Shown here: positions 34,097 to 42,848 of the stretch, in pieces
Layout: every line of letters begins with the position of its first letter
Position numbering within the stretch: the first letter of the stretch is position 1
Assembly: GCA_016901755.1 (NCBI GenBank)
Contig: JACJKV010000005.1
Coordinates: 48,984-112,983 of the forward strand
Reading direction: 5' to 3'
From: Thomasclavelia spiroformis
GTDB taxonomy: Bacteria; Bacillota_I; Bacilli_A; Erysipelotrichales; Coprobacillaceae
Length of the DNA: 64,000 nucleotides
Notes under the pieces: model-generated
Told to the model about the DNA's origin: nothing
Databases searched by the model: none
The model's input: only the letters and a program-made list of their open reading frames with translations
Program-made: the position numbers and the translations under genes

Positions 34097-34990
34097 ATGA
34101 AAGTAAAGATCAAAGTTCCAGCAACAAGTGCCAATCTGGGGCCAGGTTTTGACGTTGCGGGATTAGCTTTAACATTATATAATACTTTCACTTTTGAATT
34201 AAATGAAGGTGGTTTAAATATTTCCGGTTGTCCAACCCAATTCTGTAATGAAGATAACCTCACTTATCAGGCGTTTAAAGAAGCTGCTGAATATTGTGGA
34301 CTGGACTATAAAGGAGTTAATATTGACTGTATCAGCCAGGTTCCTTATACACGTGGACTGGGCAGCAGTTCAACCTGTATTGTTGCTGGTATCGTGGGAG
34401 CTTTTGCTTTTAAGGATAAAGCTGAAGACAGACAGGAAATTCTGGAACTGGCAACTAAGATTGAAGGGCATCCTGATAACGTTGCTCCTGCTATTTTTGG
34501 TGGACTGACGGTATCAGTTATGGAAGCTAATGAAGTTTTAACTTTAAATATTCCGATTAAACATGAATATCGTTTTGTAGCTTTGATTCCACCATTTACT
34601 TTATCAACGGAACAGTCTCGTCAGGTATTGCCTCAGACTTTAGACAGACAGGATGCTATTAAAAATGTTTCACATTTAGCGTTAGTTGTAGCATCATTGA
34701 TCAATGGCTATGATGAAGGATTAAAGTTAGGCTTTAAGGATAAACTGCATCAGCCTTATCGAGGGGTACTGATTCAAGGTTTTGATGATATTATGAAAGT
34801 TCTGGAAAAAGATGAAAAAGTTCTGGGATGTTATTTATCAGGGGCTGGACCAACTTTAATGGCTGTCATTAAGGAAGAAGATAAAATGGGAGTCGTTAGA
34901 ATCAAAGAAGAACTGGGTTCACTGCTCAATGATTGGGATGTAGTGAAACTGGAATTGGATCAGCGTGGCTATACTTGTGATTATGAATAA
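34097..34990 (+). CDS. thrB: Homoserine kinase
   Basis: A 297-residue GHMP-family kinase phosphorylating homoserine. N-terminal VKIKVPATSANLGPGFDVAGLAL, the ATP-binding glycine-rich motif PYTRGLGSSSTCIVAGI and the C-terminal GCYLSGAGPTLMA are typical. With thrC, hom and asd this gives the complete aspartate-semialdehyde to threonine route. Confidence 0.96.
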   Translation: MKVKIKVPATSANLGPGFDVAGLALTLYNTFTFELNEGGLNISGCPTQFCNEDNLTYQAFKEAAEYCGLDYKGVNIDCISQVPYTRGLGSSSTCIVAGIVGAFAFKDKAEDRQEILELATKIEGHPDNVAPAIFGGLTVSVMEANEVLTLNIPIKHEYRFVALIPPFTLSTEQSRQVLPQTLDRQDAIKNVSHLALVVASLINGYDEGLKLGFKDKLHQPYRGVLIQGFDDIMKVLEKDEKVLGCYLSGAGPTLMAVIKEEDKMGVVRIKEELGSLLNDWDVVKLELDQRGYTCDYE

Positions 34991-35018
34991 AATGTGGATA
35001 TACCACATTTTATTTTTT
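34986..35018. terminator. Terminator of thrCB
   Basis: Stem AAAATGTGG / CCACATTTT (34989-35011) then T-rich run. Confidence 0.85.
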
Positions 35019-35246
35019 TTCTTTTCTTTGATATTCATCTTTTGTTTCACAAAGATAATCTATGCTTTTATCGAAAAGAACAGAGAGTTTTTTCCATATT
35101 TCAATGGGTACTGTTCTTTCACCGTTTTCATAGTAGCTGTAAGCTCTTGGTGAAACATAGAGATATTTGGCAATATCTTTCTGTTTGAGATTGTTTGCTT
35201 CTCTTAAATTAATGAGATTATAGTATGGTTTTTTTCTATTTGTCAT
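35010..35246 (-). CDS. Small XRE-family HTH regulator
   Basis: A 78-residue Cro/CI-type DNA-binding protein: LINLREANNLKQKDIAKYLYVSPRAYSYYENGERTVPIEIWKKLSVLFDKSIDYLCE contains the five-helix HTH_3 fold. Start at ATG 35246 (MTNRKKPYYN) after CGGAGG; an ATG eight codons upstream precedes the ribosome site. It overlaps the thrB terminator region. Target unknown; divergent from the small gene at 35402. Confidence 0.85.
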   Translation of the reverse strand: MTNRKKPYYNLINLREANNLKQKDIAKYLYVSPRAYSYYENGERTVPIEIWKKLSVLFDKSIDYLCETKDEYQRKEKK

Positions 35247-35401
35247 AGTTCGCCTCCGTTTAAGATGCACAAATCCTTACCGTTTATTGACATTATAAAG
35301 ACTTTTTGCTGAGAAGTACGAAAATAGAACAAGTTGTGCCATATGATTATACTTTTATGTCTATTGTTGATATAATACTAATAAAAATAGAGGTGATGAT
35401 A

Positions 35402-35644
35402 ATGGAAGGTATTACAAATATTGATAAAACAGCATACATTGAAGAATGCAAAAAAATCGTTAAAGAAGAAATAAATGAAGCTATGTCTGATGAACTGTTA
35501 ACAATTGTTACCAGTGAAATCATGGATACATGTTTGGCTATTGGTGGTGATTTTGCCAGTGATAATATAAAAAATATCACTCAGCAATATATCGCTTCTG
35601 GAGCCTTAAACCGTGTTAAATGGGCCCATGGAGGCATCAGATAA
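35402..35644 (+). CDS. Small unknown acidic protein
   Basis: An 80-residue, mostly helical, acidic protein (MEGITNIDKTAYIEECKKIVKEEINEAM...), not recognised. Start ATG 35402 after GAGGTGATG; the longer in-frame reading would run through a likely promoter. It shares a TAATG-type overlap with the following hydrolase (stop 35642-35644, ATG 35644), so the two are coupled. Confidence 0.65.
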   Translation: MEGITNIDKTAYIEECKKIVKEEINEAMSDELLTIVTSEIMDTCLAIGGDFASDNIKNITQQYIASGALNRVKWAHGGIR

Positions 35645-36381
35645 TGCAGTATTATTGTGAAATTCCTACACCTAAAGGGTCTTTACGTGGCTTTTTTCAT
35701 AAACCTGCACAGGATAAGCATCCTGTATGTCTGATTTTTCATGGCTTTACTGGTCAGAAAACGGGAACTAAATTTTCATATGTACAGCTTGCCAGAATGC
35801 TGGAAGCTAAAGGTATTGCCACTTTCCGCTTTGATTTTTTAGGCACCGGGGAAAGTGATGGCAATTTTGTAGAGATGACATTTCAGGATGAACTGTCATG
35901 TGCCCGAATCATTTTAGAAGAAACGCTAAAGATGGAAAACTGTACTGGGATATATCTTTTGGGTCATTCAATGGGAGGTGCTATTGCCAGTGAACTATCT
36001 AAGCTGTATCCTCAGGTTATTCAAAAGATGGTATTATGGGCTCCAGCTTTTAATTTACCAGATGCTTTGCTTTATTTAACTGGGCAGATAGAACGTGCTA
36101 AAACCTATGATCACAATGGTTTTGAAATTTCTGATGAATTTGTAGAAGATATCTTAAGCCGAAATTTCTATGAACATCTGGATACCTATCAAAATGATTT
36201 GCTGATCATTCATGGAACAAAAGATACAACCGTTCCTTATGAAATTTCAAAACGTTATTTACAGGGCTTTCATAAAAAAACGGAATTTGTCGCTATTGAG
36301 GGTGGAAATCATAATTTTGATCAGCTCCATGATATTAAAAGAGTATTGAAACTCACGTTGAATTTTCTGGCAGATGAATAA
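35644..36381 (+). CDS. Alpha/beta hydrolase, acyl-esterase type
   Basis: A 245-residue cytoplasmic hydrolase with the canonical triad: nucleophile Ser in LLGHSMGGAI, Asp in IHGTKDTTVPYE, His in EGGNHNFDQL, plus the oxyanion motif IFHGFTGQK. It resembles cinnamoyl/feruloyl esterase-like enzymes of gut Firmicutes, but the substrate is not certain. Start ATG 35644 with GGAGG at 35630-35634; an upstream in-frame ATG lies within the preceding gene before that site. Confidence 0.88.
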   Translation: MQYYCEIPTPKGSLRGFFHKPAQDKHPVCLIFHGFTGQKTGTKFSYVQLARMLEAKGIATFRFDFLGTGESDGNFVEMTFQDELSCARIILEETLKMENCTGIYLLGHSMGGAIASELSKLYPQVIQKMVLWAPAFNLPDALLYLTGQIERAKTYDHNGFEISDEFVEDILSRNFYEHLDTYQNDLLIIHGTKDTTVPYEISKRYLQGFHKKTEFVAIEGGNHNFDQLHDIKRVLKLTLNFLADE

Positions 36382-36409
36382 AATATTGTGTTTTCATCAC
36401 ATTATTTTA

Positions 36410-36438
36410 TTGACATCACAAAGTGAATTTCATATAAT
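36410..36438 (+). promoter_or_regulatory. rplM-rpsI promoter
   Basis: Perfect TTGACA (36410-36415), 17-base spacer, perfect TATAAT (36433-36438). Confidence 0.92.
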
Positions 36439-36441
36439 TAA

Positions 36442-36490
36442 AAAGGTTTCATAGGCAAAACCTTTATAAGTCCCCGGTAAGGAAATACAA
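36442..36490 (+). promoter_or_regulatory. Candidate L13 ribosomal-protein leader
   Basis: Between promoter and rplM, a hairpin AAAGGTTT / AAACCTTT is followed by a conserved-looking GTCCCCGGTAAGG segment. Position and shape fit the L13 leader described in Firmicutes, where the protein represses its own operon. Assignment rests on memory of the family, not a model search. Confidence 0.6.
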
Positions 36491-36503
36491 AGGAGAGTAT
36501 AGA

Positions 36504-36941
36504 ATGAGACAAACAACTATGGCAAAACCTGCCACTATTGAAAGAAAATGGTATGTAGTAGATGCAGCTGGACAAACTTTAGGACGTTTGGCTTCAGAAG
36601 TAGCTACAGTGTTAAGAGGAAAAAACAAACCTACTTACACACCACATGTTGATACTGGTGATTATGTAATTATTATCAATGCTGACAAAGTTGTCATGAC
36701 TGGTAAAAAATTAGACAACGTTAAATACTACCGTCACTCAGGATGGTTAGGTGGTCTTAAAGTTAAGACAGCTAAACAGTTCTTAGAACAAAATCCTACA
36801 GGATTCGTTGAAGCAGCAGTTAAAGGTATGTTACCACATAATACATTAGGTAGAAAACAAGGTATGAAATTATTTGTTTATGCAGGAGACAAACATCCTC
36901 ATCAAGCACAAAATCCAGTAGAAATGAAAGTGAAAGGGTAA
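36504..36941 (+). CDS. rplM: 50S ribosomal protein L13
   Basis: A 145-residue large-subunit protein. Recognisable: [74 protein letters not shown]. Start ATG 36504 after AAAGGAGAG. Operon with rpsI (11-base gap). Confidence 0.98.
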   Translation: MRQTTMAKPATIERKWYVVDAAGQTLGRLASEVATVLRGKNKPTYTPHVDTGDYVIIINADKVVMTGKKLDNVKYYRHSGWLGGLKVKTAKQFLEQNPTGFVEAAVKGMLPHNTLGRKQGMKLFVYAGDKHPHQAQNPVEMKVKG

Positions 36942-36952
36942 GGTGAAAGATA

Positions 36953-37345
36953 ATGGCAAACGTACAATATAGAGGAACTGGTAGAAGAAAATCTTCTGTA
37001 GCACGTGTTATCTTAACACCTGGTACAGGAAACTTCGTTATCAATGGAAAAGAAGCTAGAGAATATTTAGCATCTGATGTTTTAATGATGATCGTTAATC
37101 AACCATTAGAATTAACTAATACAAAAGATAAATTCGATGTAAAAGTTAATGTTTATGGTGGAGGTTACTCAGGACAGGCTGGTGCAGTACGTCATGGTGT
37201 AGCTAGAGCTTTATTACAAGCTGGTGATGATTACAGACCTACATTAAAAGCAGCTGGATTATTAACTCGTGATGCACGTGTTAAAGAACGTAAGAAATAC
37301 GGTCTTAAAAAAGCACGTCGTGCTCCACAGTTCTCAAAACGTTAA
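36953..37345 (+). CDS. rpsI: 30S ribosomal protein S9
   Basis: A 130-residue small-subunit protein with the invariant C-terminus [17 protein letters not shown], whose terminal residues reach the P-site t[22 protein letters not shown] is typical. The sequence encoding its last residues (FSKR-stop) is repeated twice downstream, suggesting use as an integration site while keeping the protein intact. Confidence 0.98.
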   Translation: MANVQYRGTGRRKSSVARVILTPGTGNFVINGKEAREYLASDVLMMIVNQPLELTNTKDKFDVKVNVYGGGYSGQAGAVRHGVARALLQAGDDYRPTLKAAGLLTRDARVKERKKYGLKKARRAPQFSKR

Positions 37346-37347
37346 TT
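37329..37347 (+). repeat. rpsI 3'-end repeat, copy 1 (att-like)
   Basis: AGTTCTCAAAACGTTAATT at the end of rpsI is identical over 19 bases to 39329-39347, and its 14-base core TTCTCAAAACGTTA recurs at 41222-41235. Such repeats at the 3' end of a conserved gene are typical of attachment sites. Confidence 0.7.
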
Positions 37348-37365
37348 ATTATCGTCAAGAGAATA

Positions 37366-37398
37366 TCAAGATCATCCTTTATGGGTGGTCTTTTTTTT
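37366..37398 (+). terminator. Terminator of rplM-rpsI
   Basis: Stem AAGATCATCC / GGGTGGTCTT with wobble pairs and a T8 tail. Confidence 0.8.
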
Positions 37399-37566
37399 GA
37401 AATAAGAAAAGCAGACCTATTTTAGAATCTGCTTAAGTTACTTTGAAATGTTATTTCCTTGGCTTATATGTTAAAATATCTAGCTGTCATAGAGGGTTAT
37501 TGTTTACTGTTTTCACCTGCTGTAAAACTTTTGATAAGATACATAAGAATACTATGAATGTTTTTC

Positions 37567-38988
37567 CTATTGTTTGTCTAACTGATCTTGTTTTTTTAGA
37601 TAGTATCCCCCTGTTTTTGGAGCGCCTTTGAATTCAATTAAATGGTTGTGTATTTTGATTCTTTTGGATATGATATTGCTGTTAATTTTAGGATACTTTA
37701 GTGTTAATATATTCACTAATTCTTTCATTTTTATACCGGGATTATTTCCAATAGCCTGAATTATATCCGCATCTCTTGGTTCAGTAAGTTTAATTACAAT
37801 ATCACTGATCCAGTTATCTAATCTATTATTTACTTCGCCATTTACTCCGCCATTTACTTCGCCATTTACTTTATCCTGATGGTTAAATGCTTTAAAATTT
37901 ATATTTGGTAAAGTTATTTTAAAAAATGTCAAGCTTGTTCTTATTTCGGGAACTAGGTTTACTCTTTTGTATTCATTGAATACTCTAGTTAAACCAGAAG
38001 CATAATTCTCAATATAACCAAGTTTAAATAGTAACTTTACTAGCTTTTCATTTCTGAAACTCTGCAATCCATTTAAAGCATCTTCTAAAGTGAGACCATC
38101 ATAGAAACCGCCTGGGGATAGTATTTCGCACCTATCATTAAAAAATTCTATCTTTATATTTGATTTTCTAGAGTAATCTCTATGGCAATAGCAATTTAAA
38201 ATGCACTCACGAGCAGCTCTTTTGTTATAAGATAGTATCTCTTGTCTCATAGGTGAACCATCGATAATTACTCTTACTTCATTACATAGATCAAAATATT
38301 CTAAAACTTTATCAATTTGAATGATGATTGAACCATCATATTCTTTTTTCGATCTAAAAATGTCTCTATCCATTCCTTGATATACTGCCATTTTTGTATC
38401 AATATTGTATTGATCGCTTATCCAGAAAGCAAGATTTATAAATAATCCAGTTTCTTTATCTATAAATCCAGATGTATTCAAGTTGAACTGTGAGAAATCT
38501 AAATCTTTTTCTTCGAATTTTCTCTCTAGAGCCTTAAATGAAAGATCTTGCTCCTTTGAAACTAAAGATTCAAATGTTATATTGTCTCTTTCTCTGAGCA
38601 TTCTTGATATCTCTTCTTGTGATGCTTGGGATTTGTTCCTGCCGTAACGAATATATACACCACTTGGTGTTAAACCTTTAGATTTTAAATAATAAGGTTT
38701 TTTATTCCCAGGATTGATTTTTATTGTAAGGACTCGATCCTCATTGTATGAGATGTTGACAAAATCAGAACAATTTGGATAAATGGCTTCATCTCGAATC
38801 CAATTAATGATTTTAGATTCATTTCGATCTTTTTCTTCCTGTGTGTAATTGTATAATGAGCCATCATCATTAACGCCAACATATATGGTTCCACCTTAAT
38901 AACTATTCAGGAATGCTATTACTTCTGTTTTCATATCATCAGTTAAAGATCTTTTTAATTCGATTAAATTAGATTCTTCATATTTCAA
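37567..38988 (-). pseudogene. AlbA_2 (ATP-binding/Schlafen-like) DNA-binding protein gene with one nonsense codon
   Basis: From TTG 38988 (after AAGGAGGAAC) the frame reads KYEESNLIELKRSLTDDMKTEVIAFLNSY, then TAA at 38896-38898, then continues without a shift as GGTIYVGVNDDG...GVYIRYGRNKSQASQEEISRML, and is open to 37567. In the family the interrupted stretch reads FLN-x-x-GGTIYVGV, so this is a single point-nonsense mutation in an otherwise full-length gene. The C-terminal part contains the HATPase_c_4-like core (RRAARECILNCYCHRDYS, NDRCEILSPGGFYDGLTLEDA, ASGLTRVFNEY) and a winged-helix tail. A 5-fold VNGEVNGGVNGE repeat links them. Possibly translated as a C-terminal fragment from an internal start (38601). 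Confidence 0.85.
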
Positions 38989-39270
38989 TTGCTGTTCCTC
39001 CTTTAAAAAGTGAATATAGCTAAACATATTATACCTGATTTTCGATACTTTTAGGATATCTTTTTTGCTTTCGTCTAGAAAACTCTTTTAAGAATTGATG
39101 ATAAAACTAAAGAATAAAAAAAGAAGGGCTTAGAAATTCAGAGTATGCAAAAAGTACTAGACATTTTGAAGATGAAATAGTTAGAGGATATAAATTACGA
39201 AGTAGATGCGAGATTCAAATAATAATAATGATAGTATGACAATTGCTCTAGAATTCTATAAGATGTTTTG
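38989..39270. other. Non-coding remnant region in the island
   Basis: No intact gene, RNA gene or convincing regulatory element is seen; short open stretches broken by stops look like eroded coding sequence. It separates the AlbA_2 pseudogene from the first downstream att-like repeat. Confidence 0.5.
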
Positions 39271-39345
39271 GCAATGCAACAAGTAAGCGACAAAAAGGCT
39301 TTAAAACCATTATTATATAAGGTTTCGGAGTTCTCAAAACGTTAA
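39271..39345 (+). repeat. Island repeat plus rpsI-end copy 2
   Basis: About 75 bases, beginning GCAATGCAACAAGTAAGCG and ending in the rpsI-like TTCTCAAAACGTTAA, closely match 41162-41235. The 3' part encodes ...EFSKR-stop in frame, mimicking the S9 C-terminus (PQFSKR). Confidence 0.75.
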
Positions 39346-39374
39346 TTTTTGGGAATACCCAGAACAATTCAAAG

Positions 39375-39434
39375 AAACTCAAATCAGCAAAAGTCTTTAT
39401 TTATCGGCTAAAACTCGATTTGAGTTTTTTTGTA
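39375..39434 (+). terminator. Hairpin with T-run inside the island
   Basis: AAACTCAAATC (39375-39385) pairs with GATTTGAGTTT (39417-39427), followed by T7; long loop. Confidence 0.55.
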
Positions 39435-39451
39435 TATTTATAAATTAAAAA

Positions 39452-39480
39452 CGGTAAGCGACAAGTAAGATACAAAAAAA
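39452..39480 (+). repeat. Island repeat motif, third occurrence
   Basis: GGTAAGCGACAAGTAAGATAC plus an A-run resembles the 5' part of the repeats at 39271 and 41162 (consensus GCGACAAGTAAGNGACAAAAA). Confidence 0.6.
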
Positions 39481-39494
39481 CTAACCATATTTCT

Positions 39495-39647
39495 CTATTT
39501 CTCTATGATGTGATAGATGAACAAAATCATCTTGTGTATCGAGATGTAGATGAAGATAAGGATATCGTATTTCATGATACAAAAAGTATTACTCTATCTG
39601 ATTATCTCAGCAAACATCCTATTGTGAAAAATAAGCATGTAAGTTAA
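39495..39647 (+). pseudogene. C-terminal fragment of an unidentified gene
   Basis: An open frame (LFLYDVIDEQNHLVYRDVDEDK...SDYLSKHPIVKNKHVS-stop) without a ribosome site or start, entered directly from the repeat at 39452. It looks like the tail of a larger acidic protein truncated by recombination at the repeat. Not recognised. Confidence 0.5.
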
Positions 39648-39695
39648 ATTATCTTGTTATAAAAAACTCCACATGAGATAATTTAGTTAGATAAA

Positions 39696-40214
39696 TTGGC
39701 ATTTGAAAGCGAGCTGATTTTAATGTTAATTCTAATGTTACTAATGGAAGGTATAGTATTATGTTTTATACTTTTAATGTTTTGTGTTATTGGTATAGCA
39801 AACGGTCCTGAAAAATTTACTGTATTTTACGAAAAGAATGTTCAAGAAAAAGCAATAAAATTAGGATATACTACTCAAAAAGAAATAAAGAAACAAACCA
39901 TTATATCAATTATAGTTTTATACTTACCTTGTTTTATTCTAGTGCCATTAATGGTTTGCTATATAAATGATGCAAAAGAGTTTGGAAATATTTTTATTCA
40001 AAGTTTATTTATAATGTATATAATGGGACTATTTGATAGATTTTTTGTTGACTGGTATTGGGTAGAACATACAAAAGCGTGGGATATACCCAATACAGAA
40101 GAATTAAAACCTTATATTCCTACAAAAATGAAAATAGTCAAATGGCTGGGAACCATAGTTGGATTTGCAATAATTGCTTTAATTATTGCTTTAATAATGA
40201 GTAAGATGGTTTGA
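39696..40214 (+). CDS. Unknown membrane protein
   Basis: A 172-residue protein with about four hydrophobic helices (ILMLILMLLMEGIVLCFILLMFCVIGIA; TIISIIVLYLPCFILVPLMVCYI; FIQSLFIMYIMGLF; WLGTIVGFAIIALIIALIM), possibly with a cytoplasmic loop YTTQKEIKKQ. Not recognised. The open frame begins at TTG 39696 and no good ribosome site is visible; ATG 39723 is an alternative, or the 5' end was lost. Lies between two island repeats. Confidence 0.5.
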   Translation: MAFESELILMLILMLLMEGIVLCFILLMFCVIGIANGPEKFTVFYEKNVQEKAIKLGYTTQKEIKKQTIISIIVLYLPCFILVPLMVCYINDAKEFGNIFIQSLFIMYIMGLFDRFFVDWYWVEHTKAWDIPNTEELKPYIPTKMKIVKWLGTIVGFAIIALIIALIMSKMV

Positions 40215-40257
40215 AAATTCCAGTTGTATATGTTAATTTAAAACTGATCCATAAAGA

Positions 40258-41133
40258 TTGAAAAATAATCGTGGTGAATATGGGAAAAAACAATTACTTG
40301 CTATTTCAAAAAATCTTACTAATAAATTTGGAAAAGGTTTTTCACAATCTAATTTATATAACATGAAAATGTTCTATACGAAATATCCAATTTTCCAGTC
40401 AGTGACTGGAAAATTGAGCTGGACTCATTATTGCGAATTATTATATATATCTGATGATGACAAACGTAGTTTCTATGAAAAAGAAGCAATTAATGCAAAT
40501 TGGTCAGTAAGAGAGTTAAAAAGACAAATTAGCTCTTCATTATTCGAAAGGTTGTTATTATCAAATGGGGAGACTAATAAAAAGAAGGTTCTTGAATTAG
40601 CGTTAAAAGGAAATGAAATTGCCAAACCAGAAGATATAGTAAAAGATCCTTATGTTTTTGAATTTCTAGGTCTGCCAGAAAATAAACCAATGATGGAATC
40701 TGATTTGGAAGATGCTCTTGTTAGACAAATTGAAAAGTTTCTTTTGGAACTTGGAAAAGGATTTATGTTTGTAGGAACTCAGCAAAGAGTAACGTTCGGG
40801 AATACTCATTATTATGTTGATATGGTTTTCTATAATAAGATTTTAAAATCTTATGTATTGATAGAATTAAAAACTATTAAATTAATGCCTGAAGCAGTTG
40901 GGCAACTTAATATGTACTTGAATTATTATACAGCAGAAATTAATGATGAAAATGATAATCCACCAATTGGATTGATTTTATGCACTGATAAAGGCAATGT
41001 TGATATGCAGTATGCATTAGGAGGCTTGAGTAATAATATTTTTGCTTCAAAATATGTAACATATATGCCTGATAAGGAACAATTAATTGCTCAGGTTGAA
41101 GCTGTATTATCATCTAATGATAATACAGAATAA
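40258..41133 (+). pseudogene. YhcG/DUF1016-family PDDEXK nuclease, N-terminally truncated
   Basis: A 291-residue remnant of the YhcG family, associated with restriction-modification and other defence loci. It begins in mid-domain: EYGKKQLLAISKNLTNKFGKGFSQSNLYNMKMFYTKYPIF normally follows about 50 further residues of the DUF1016 N-terminal domain. A stop codon (TAA) precedes the TTG at 40258 in frame and no ribosome site is seen. The C-terminal nuclease core is intact: Asp188 in YYVDMVF and Glu203-Lys205 in LIELK. If translated it might keep nuclease function without its DNA-recognition part. Confidence 0.75.
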
Positions 41134-41161
41134 GTGGATATAAGTTTTGTGAATGGTTATG

Positions 41162-41235
41162 GCAATGCGACAAGTAAGAGACAAAAAGGCATTAAAACCC
41201 TTATTTTATAAGGTTGCGGAATTCTCAAAACGTTA
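41162..41235 (+). repeat. Island repeat plus rpsI-end copy 3
   Basis: Begins GCAATGCGACAAGTAAGAG and ends TTCTCAAAACGTTAG; about 85% identical by eye to 39271-39345. An overlapping mini-ORF would encode about 27 residues ending FYKVAEFSKR. Confidence 0.75.
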
Positions 41236-41247
41236 GTAATAATTGTT

Positions 41248-41304
41248 GTGAGAAGATTAGAGAAGTATTTAGACTTTGTGAGAAGTTTAAATGCTTCTTT
41301 TTTT
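41248..41304 (+). repeat. Terminator-like direct repeat, copy 1
   Basis: A 57-base segment (starting GTGAGAAGATTAGAGAAG) that folds as AGAAGTATTTAGA / TTTAAATGCTTCT with T-run. It matches 45264-45320 at about 53 of 57 positions, bracketing the toxin-antitoxin and IS part of the island. Confidence 0.7.
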
Positions 41305-41372
41305 CTTTTAGAATGAAAAATAAGATATAAAACTTATTTAAGTAATATGATATAAATAAGTTAGGTGATGTT

Positions 41373-42227
41373 ATGGATTATAATTTTGCATATGCTTTAA
41401 AAGCAATAAGAGAAATATTAGGTTATGCTCAATCTGAAATAGCTGAACAATTATGAGTAGAGCAGGTAACTATTTCGAGAAATGAGCTTAATAAAACAAA
41501 ACCTTCGAATCAATTGCTAGAACGAGTATATAATTTTGCTTTTGATAAAAACATACAATTAAATCGATTAAAAGAAATGTTATGGATAGAAAAATTACCT
41601 TCTAATCATAAATTATTGTTTCATGGAGCTAAAGGGATTATAGAAAGACCATTAAGTGTACATGTAGGAAGAATAAACAATGATTTTGGACAAGGGTTTT
41701 ATACTGGAGAAACATATGCTCAGGCGATATCATTCGTCTCTGGGTTTAAAGATTCATCAGTTTATTATTTAGATTTTGATAATCAAAATCTAAAAAGTAA
41801 AGAGTATTTTGTGGATCAAGAATGGATGATGACAATAGCATATTATCGAGGCGCTTTGGAAAATTATAAGAATCATAAAATTGTTCAAAAAATAATAAAG
41901 GATTCAAGGAATTGTGATTATATTATTGCACCAATAGCCGATAATCGTATGTTTAAAATTATTGATTCTTTTATCCAAGGAGAAATAACAGATGAACAAT
42001 GTAAACATTGTCTAGCTGCTACGAATCTAGGAAAGCAGTATGTTTTTGTGAGTGATTTGGCTATTTCTCAATTAAAAATTGTAGAACATGTATATCTTTC
42101 TGATAATGAGAAAAACTATTATAAAAAGATTCGAAGCTCTAATTCTAAACTTGGAGATGATAAAGTAATATCAGCAAGAATACAATATAGAGGAAAAGGT
42201 AAATATATTGATGAGATTTTATATTAA
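41373..42227 (+). pseudogene. HTH-DUF3990 protein gene with one nonsense codon
   Basis: From ATG 41373 (after TTAGGTGATG) the frame encodes an XRE-like helix-turn-helix start, MDYNFAYALKAIREILGYAQ and then SEIAEQL. A TGA at 41454-41456 follows, and the frame continues VEQVTISRNE into a DUF3990 domain (LLFHGAKGIIERPLSVHVGRINNDFGQGFYTGETYAQAISFVS...DQEWMMTIAYYRGALENYKNHKIVQK...CDYIIAPIADNRMFKIIDSFI). DUF3990 resembles ADP-ribosyltransferase-type toxins, an inference from family knowledge. Only one point mutation separates it from full length. Translation of the DUF3990 part could restart at TTG 41514. It is followed at 42237 by a gene likely paired with it. Confidence 0.8.
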
Positions 42228-42236
42228 ATAGATAAG

Positions 42237-42677
42237 GTGAAAATAATTGAGCTTTCTATTGAATTAACATCAACAAGTTCGGAAATCTTTATGCGAATAT
42301 TTATGAATAGTAAAGTGGCAAAAATGATAGATAATGAAAGTATTTTACAGATGAATTTACAAGCAAAAGATATAATTAAACGAGTAGAAGAAGAATATAA
42401 AGAATCGAAATACGGGTCAGTAAAATATACAAAAAACGAAATGTATTGGATAGGATATTTGTATAGATATTTTTCATATACGTATGAATTATCATCAACT
42501 CGAATCTATAAAATTGTAAAGCCAAAGGAATTGAGAGAGTTATTTTTACCATATCATACACTTAGCCCTGAACAGGCTATAGAACGTATATTAGAGGCAA
42601 AAGGTATGATTTTAAACTTGGAAGATGAAATAAATAGACAGTTTGAAATCTATAAAAGAATAAGAGATAATCGTTGA
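42237..42677 (+). CDS. Partner of the HTH-DUF3990 gene, unknown, possible antitoxin
   Basis: A 146-residue helical protein (MKIIELSIELTSTSSEIFMRIFMNSKVAKMIDN...NEMYWIGYLYRYFSYTYELSSTRIYKIVKPKELRELFLPYHTLSPEQAIERIL), 9 bases behind the DUF3990 gene. I infer a two-gene toxin-antitoxin-like unit from linkage and size. It begins with GTG 42237 overlapping an AAGGTGA ribosome-site-like stretch, so the exact start is uncertain. Confidence 0.6.
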   Translation: MKIIELSIELTSTSSEIFMRIFMNSKVAKMIDNESILQMNLQAKDIIKRVEEEYKESKYGSVKYTKNEMYWIGYLYRYFSYTYELSSTRIYKIVKPKELRELFLPYHTLSPEQAIERILEAKGMILNLEDEINRQFEIYKRIRDNR

Positions 42678-42730
42678 CATTAAATCTTAATATAATTTAA
42701 ATGAAATTGGCAATAAGTTGTTTTAAGTTA

Positions 42731-42756
42731 TTTTGGCAATGTAACACGTATGCAAC
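42731..42756 (+). repeat. Degenerate island repeat motif, fourth occurrence
   Basis: TTTTGGCAATGTAACACGTA resembles the start of the 39271 and 41162 repeats (TTGGCAATGCAACAAGTA), marking another old junction. Confidence 0.45.
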
Positions 42757-42848
42757 AATATTCTCACCTCAAATTCTCACATATGCAGCAAACTATCATA
42801 TATCAATCTAATTCTTGTCCTGCTTTTGGGACTTCGAAGCTCAACCGA

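Noticed and set aside
41155..41235. A real 27-residue peptide gene ending FSKR
   Set aside because: It lacks a ribosome site, is duplicated only as part of the repeat, and is better explained as an att-site copy of the rpsI end.
41454..41456. TGA as selenocysteine in the HTH-DUF3990 gene
   Set aside because: It lies in the HTH head where the family has an ordinary residue, no SECIS-like hairpin is seen directly after it, and neighbouring island genes show the same kind of decay.
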